A stretch of 64,000 nt of DNA, from NCBI RefSeq assembly GCF_000741695.1, contig NZ_JGZK01000003.1, forward strand, positions 345,864 through 409,863, written 5' to 3'. Source of the stretch: Bifidobacterium reuteri DSM 23975 (GTDB taxonomy: Bacteria > Actinomycetota > Actinomycetes > Actinomycetales > Bifidobacteriaceae). The first letter of the stretch is position 1. Each line of letters opens with the position of its first letter. The notes under the pieces were generated by a model that saw only the letters and a program-made list of their open reading frames with translations, was not told where the DNA came from and searched no databases. Position numbers and translations under genes: made by a program. This document shows, in pieces, positions 62,543-64,000 of the stretch.

Positions 62543-63730
62543 TTACCGGCACACCTCAGCCATCCTCTCTACAAACTCATCCAAAAAACGTCCCGAATCC
62601 ACACCAAGTGCCACATGCACATGCGGCATGGAATGATTCACCAGCCCAACCGGGTCTCCGGTGGTCCGGCCTCGTACTCCATTGAAATCACCGGTATTGG
62701 TCTCCGCGCGCAACGCAAGATCAAAACAATCGACCAGTGAAGAATCAAGTGCAACCGCCGCCGCCAACGGATCATGCAACGGCATGCCGCCAGAGAACAG
62801 TGCGGGGTCGGCTTCCAAATTTGCCTTGATGGAAAAGTCCGCGAGATCAGCCAAGAACCGCCCGCGCTTGGTCCCCGTCGCACGCCACCGGTCGGCCGCC
62901 GATTGCGGTAGCAAACACTGGTGAGTCACATCAAGTCCCACCATTGTGATGTCTGCGCCGGAATGAAATACACGATTCGCGGCCTCAGGGTCTTGGATGA
63001 TATTCGTCTCAGCTACCGCATCCCAACAATTACCGGGTTGGGTAAGCGTACCGCCCATCATCACCAGCCTGAGTTTCGATGCAATATCCGGTGCTCGAGT
63101 AATAGCCGCATCCACATCCGTCAACGGCCCGGTAGCCAGCACGGTAACGTCTCGGCCAAACTCGCGAACCTGCTCAATCAGATACTCAATCCCATCCGCA
63201 GCATCAACGGAGCACCTCCTTTTGCCCCCGCTGGCGAGAGCTGTCGGCATAGCCGACTGGGGATGGTCCACCGACTGAGAGCGGTTCACACGAGAACAAG
63301 CACCCAACGCCGGATGAGCATGAACATCCCCCGCCAAATACCCGCCAACAGAAACAACCTCATCGGGCACATCCACAGACATATCATCACCAGGCACACA
63401 AGCTCCATCAGCCAGAGCCCCGGACCCTGCCAGCCGAGTATTCCCCAGTCCATCATCCCCGTGGAACTGGGCACACCCTGCATCAGGAATAAACGCATCA
63501 GCCCAAGAAGGATGCTCAGACCCTAAAAACACTGGAATATCCGCCCGACCAAACAAATCAAGCACCGCGCAAGTATTGGCATAAGCCGTGTTCGCATCCA
63601 CATTGCCATAACTGGCAATCACGCCACCCAACTCGCACTCATCCGTCGACCCCAACAAATACGCCAACGCCAACGCATCATCAACACCCGTATCTATGCT
63701 GGCAATAATGCGGTCAGGACATTGGACCAT
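62543..63730 (-). CDS. Nucleoside hydrolase with in-frame repeat-derived insertion
   Basis: 395 residues; relatives are about 310-330. It releases the base from a nucleoside in purine/pyrimidine salvage. N-terminal metal site SIDTGVDDALALAY (Asp residues), then VIASYGNVDANTAYAN, FHGDDGLGN, TVLATGPLTDVDAAI, MMGGTLTQPGN and the late MPLHDPLAAAVAL (metal Asp). Between FHGDDGLGN (residue 97) and DAADGIEYLIEQ (176) there is an extra segment of about 70 residues. Residues about 154-169 are encoded by a REP-like element (63224-63269). ATG follows ACAAGGAGACGATTCT. Activity depends on whether the loop tolerates this insertion. Confidence 0.87.
   Translation of the reverse strand: MVQCPDRIIASIDTGVDDALALAYLLGSTDECELGGVIASYGNVDANTAYANTCAVLDLFGRADIPVFLGSEHPSWADAFIPDAGCAQFHGDDGLGNTRLAGSGALADGACVPGDDMSVDVPDEVVSVGGYLAGDVHAHPALGACSRVNRSQSVDHPQSAMPTALASGGKRRCSVDAADGIEYLIEQVREFGRDVTVLATGPLTDVDAAITRAPDIASKLRLVMMGGTLTQPGNCWDAVAETNIIQDPEAANRVFHSGADITMVGLDVTHQCLLPQSAADRWRATGTKRGRFLADLADFSIKANLEADPALFSGGMPLHDPLAAAVALDSSLVDCFDLALRAETNTGDFNGVRGRTTGDPVGLVNHSMPHVHVALGVDSGRFLDEFVERMAEVCR
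63224..63269. repeat. REP-like element inside the nucleoside hydrolase gene
   Basis: GCCCCCGCTGGCGAGAGCTG followed by TCGGCATAGCCGACTGGGGA matches the core of the intergenic family (CCCCCTCTGACGAGGGGGCT, then GTCAGCGAAGCTGACTGGGG). It is read through without a stop on the minus strand. Confidence 0.75.
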
Positions 63731-63847
63731 AGAATCGTCTCCTTGTTAGCGTAATCCGCTATGAATAACCTTATCGGCCGATACGCAAAAATGCGTCCTT
63801 TGGGGCTGCGGACGTTTTCTTGGAGACCGAACGGAAGGATTTTCGTA

Positions 63848-64000
63848 TGTTCAGTCTTGAGGAACGAGAGCGTGCGGTGGAGTTGTATTTCACCACGCCG
63901 ATGACGACGGCCCAGGTGGTGGAGCATCTGGGTTATCCGACCAGGCAGTGTCTGGAGCGTTGGCTGGCGATGGATTCCGGTCATGCTGGCATATGGCCAA
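63848..64000 (+). CDS. IS3-family transposase OrfA (partial, continues beyond window)
   Basis: 51 codons visible: MFSLEERERAVELYFTTPMT, then TAQVVEHLGYPTRQCLERWL, a helix-turn-helix of IS3/IS150-type OrfA proteins, which bind the element ends. The frame is open at the window edge. Upstream, GTCC-tttggggctgc-GGAC near 63795 may belong to the left end of the element, but I cannot define the terminal repeat. GAACGGAAGGATTTTCGT precedes the ATG. Confidence 0.8.

Overview
The window looks like a Bifidobacterium chromosome, most likely of the B. longum/B. breve group. This is inferred from content alone: actinobacterial marker families (DUF3107, DUF3052, DUF2342), a GH42 beta-galactosidase with a LacI regulator and a galactoside ABC importer, several apparently leaderless genes, and codon use typical of a moderately high-GC actinobacterium. 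No database search was possible.

Layout. 1-8.6 kb is methionine and SAM themed: the 3' part of an O-acetylhomoserine sulfhydrylase gene is missing at the window edge, followed by an M20 peptidase, an unusual metK in an operon with two paralogous methyltransferases, and a convergent MetNIQ-type importer. 8.7-31.7 kb is an accessory-looking amino-acid/peptide/hydroxy-acid region: a D-2-hydroxyacid dehydrogenase, an aminotransferase and an Ldh_2-type dehydrogenase on the minus strand. They diverge from an amino-acid ABC importer, a CxxC redoxin, an M20D amidohydrolase, an oligopeptide importer with fused permeases and fused ATPases, a GlcD-like FAD oxidoreductase, a frameshifted aminotransferase, DUF1684, a LanC-like protein, an iron-type alcohol dehydrogenase, a GNAT protein and a stomatin-like protein. 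32-36.9 kb holds a patatin, murI, dapF, a VKOR protein and a PHP phosphoesterase.

36.9-44.5 kb is a galactoside utilisation locus resembling galCDEGR of bifidobacteria; its binding-protein gene is frameshifted. It is preceded by two striking non-coding repeat arrays. 44.5-51.7 kb is a conserved actinobacterial block (DUF3107, a degenerate phosphotransferase, a short UvrD-type helicase, DUF2342, a YlbL-like Lon-domain protein, DUF3052). 51.7-54.4 kb is mostly non-coding: a MITE-like element, degenerate repeats, tRNA-Val, and a 1.15-kb island bounded by a duplicate of the tRNA 3' end and carrying a HigBA-type toxin-antitoxin pair. 54.4-62.4 kb carries a DivIVA-like protein, dxr, ispG, a membrane-anchored hydrolase, recO and uppS. 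The window ends with a nucleoside hydrolase that contains an in-frame repeat element and the start of an IS3-type transposase gene.

Themes to check: a family of short MITE/REP-like elements recurs in intergenic DNA and once inside a gene. Three genes differ from their expected form by one base in a C/G run (two frameshifts, one gene fusion), so sequencing error must be excluded before they are taken as biology. The most distinctive unexplained signals are the seven-copy TGCAGGTRRAACAG array at 37.07-37.34 kb, the 19-bp-period array at 32.96-33.12 kb, the metK-methyltransferase operon and the LanC-like operon.
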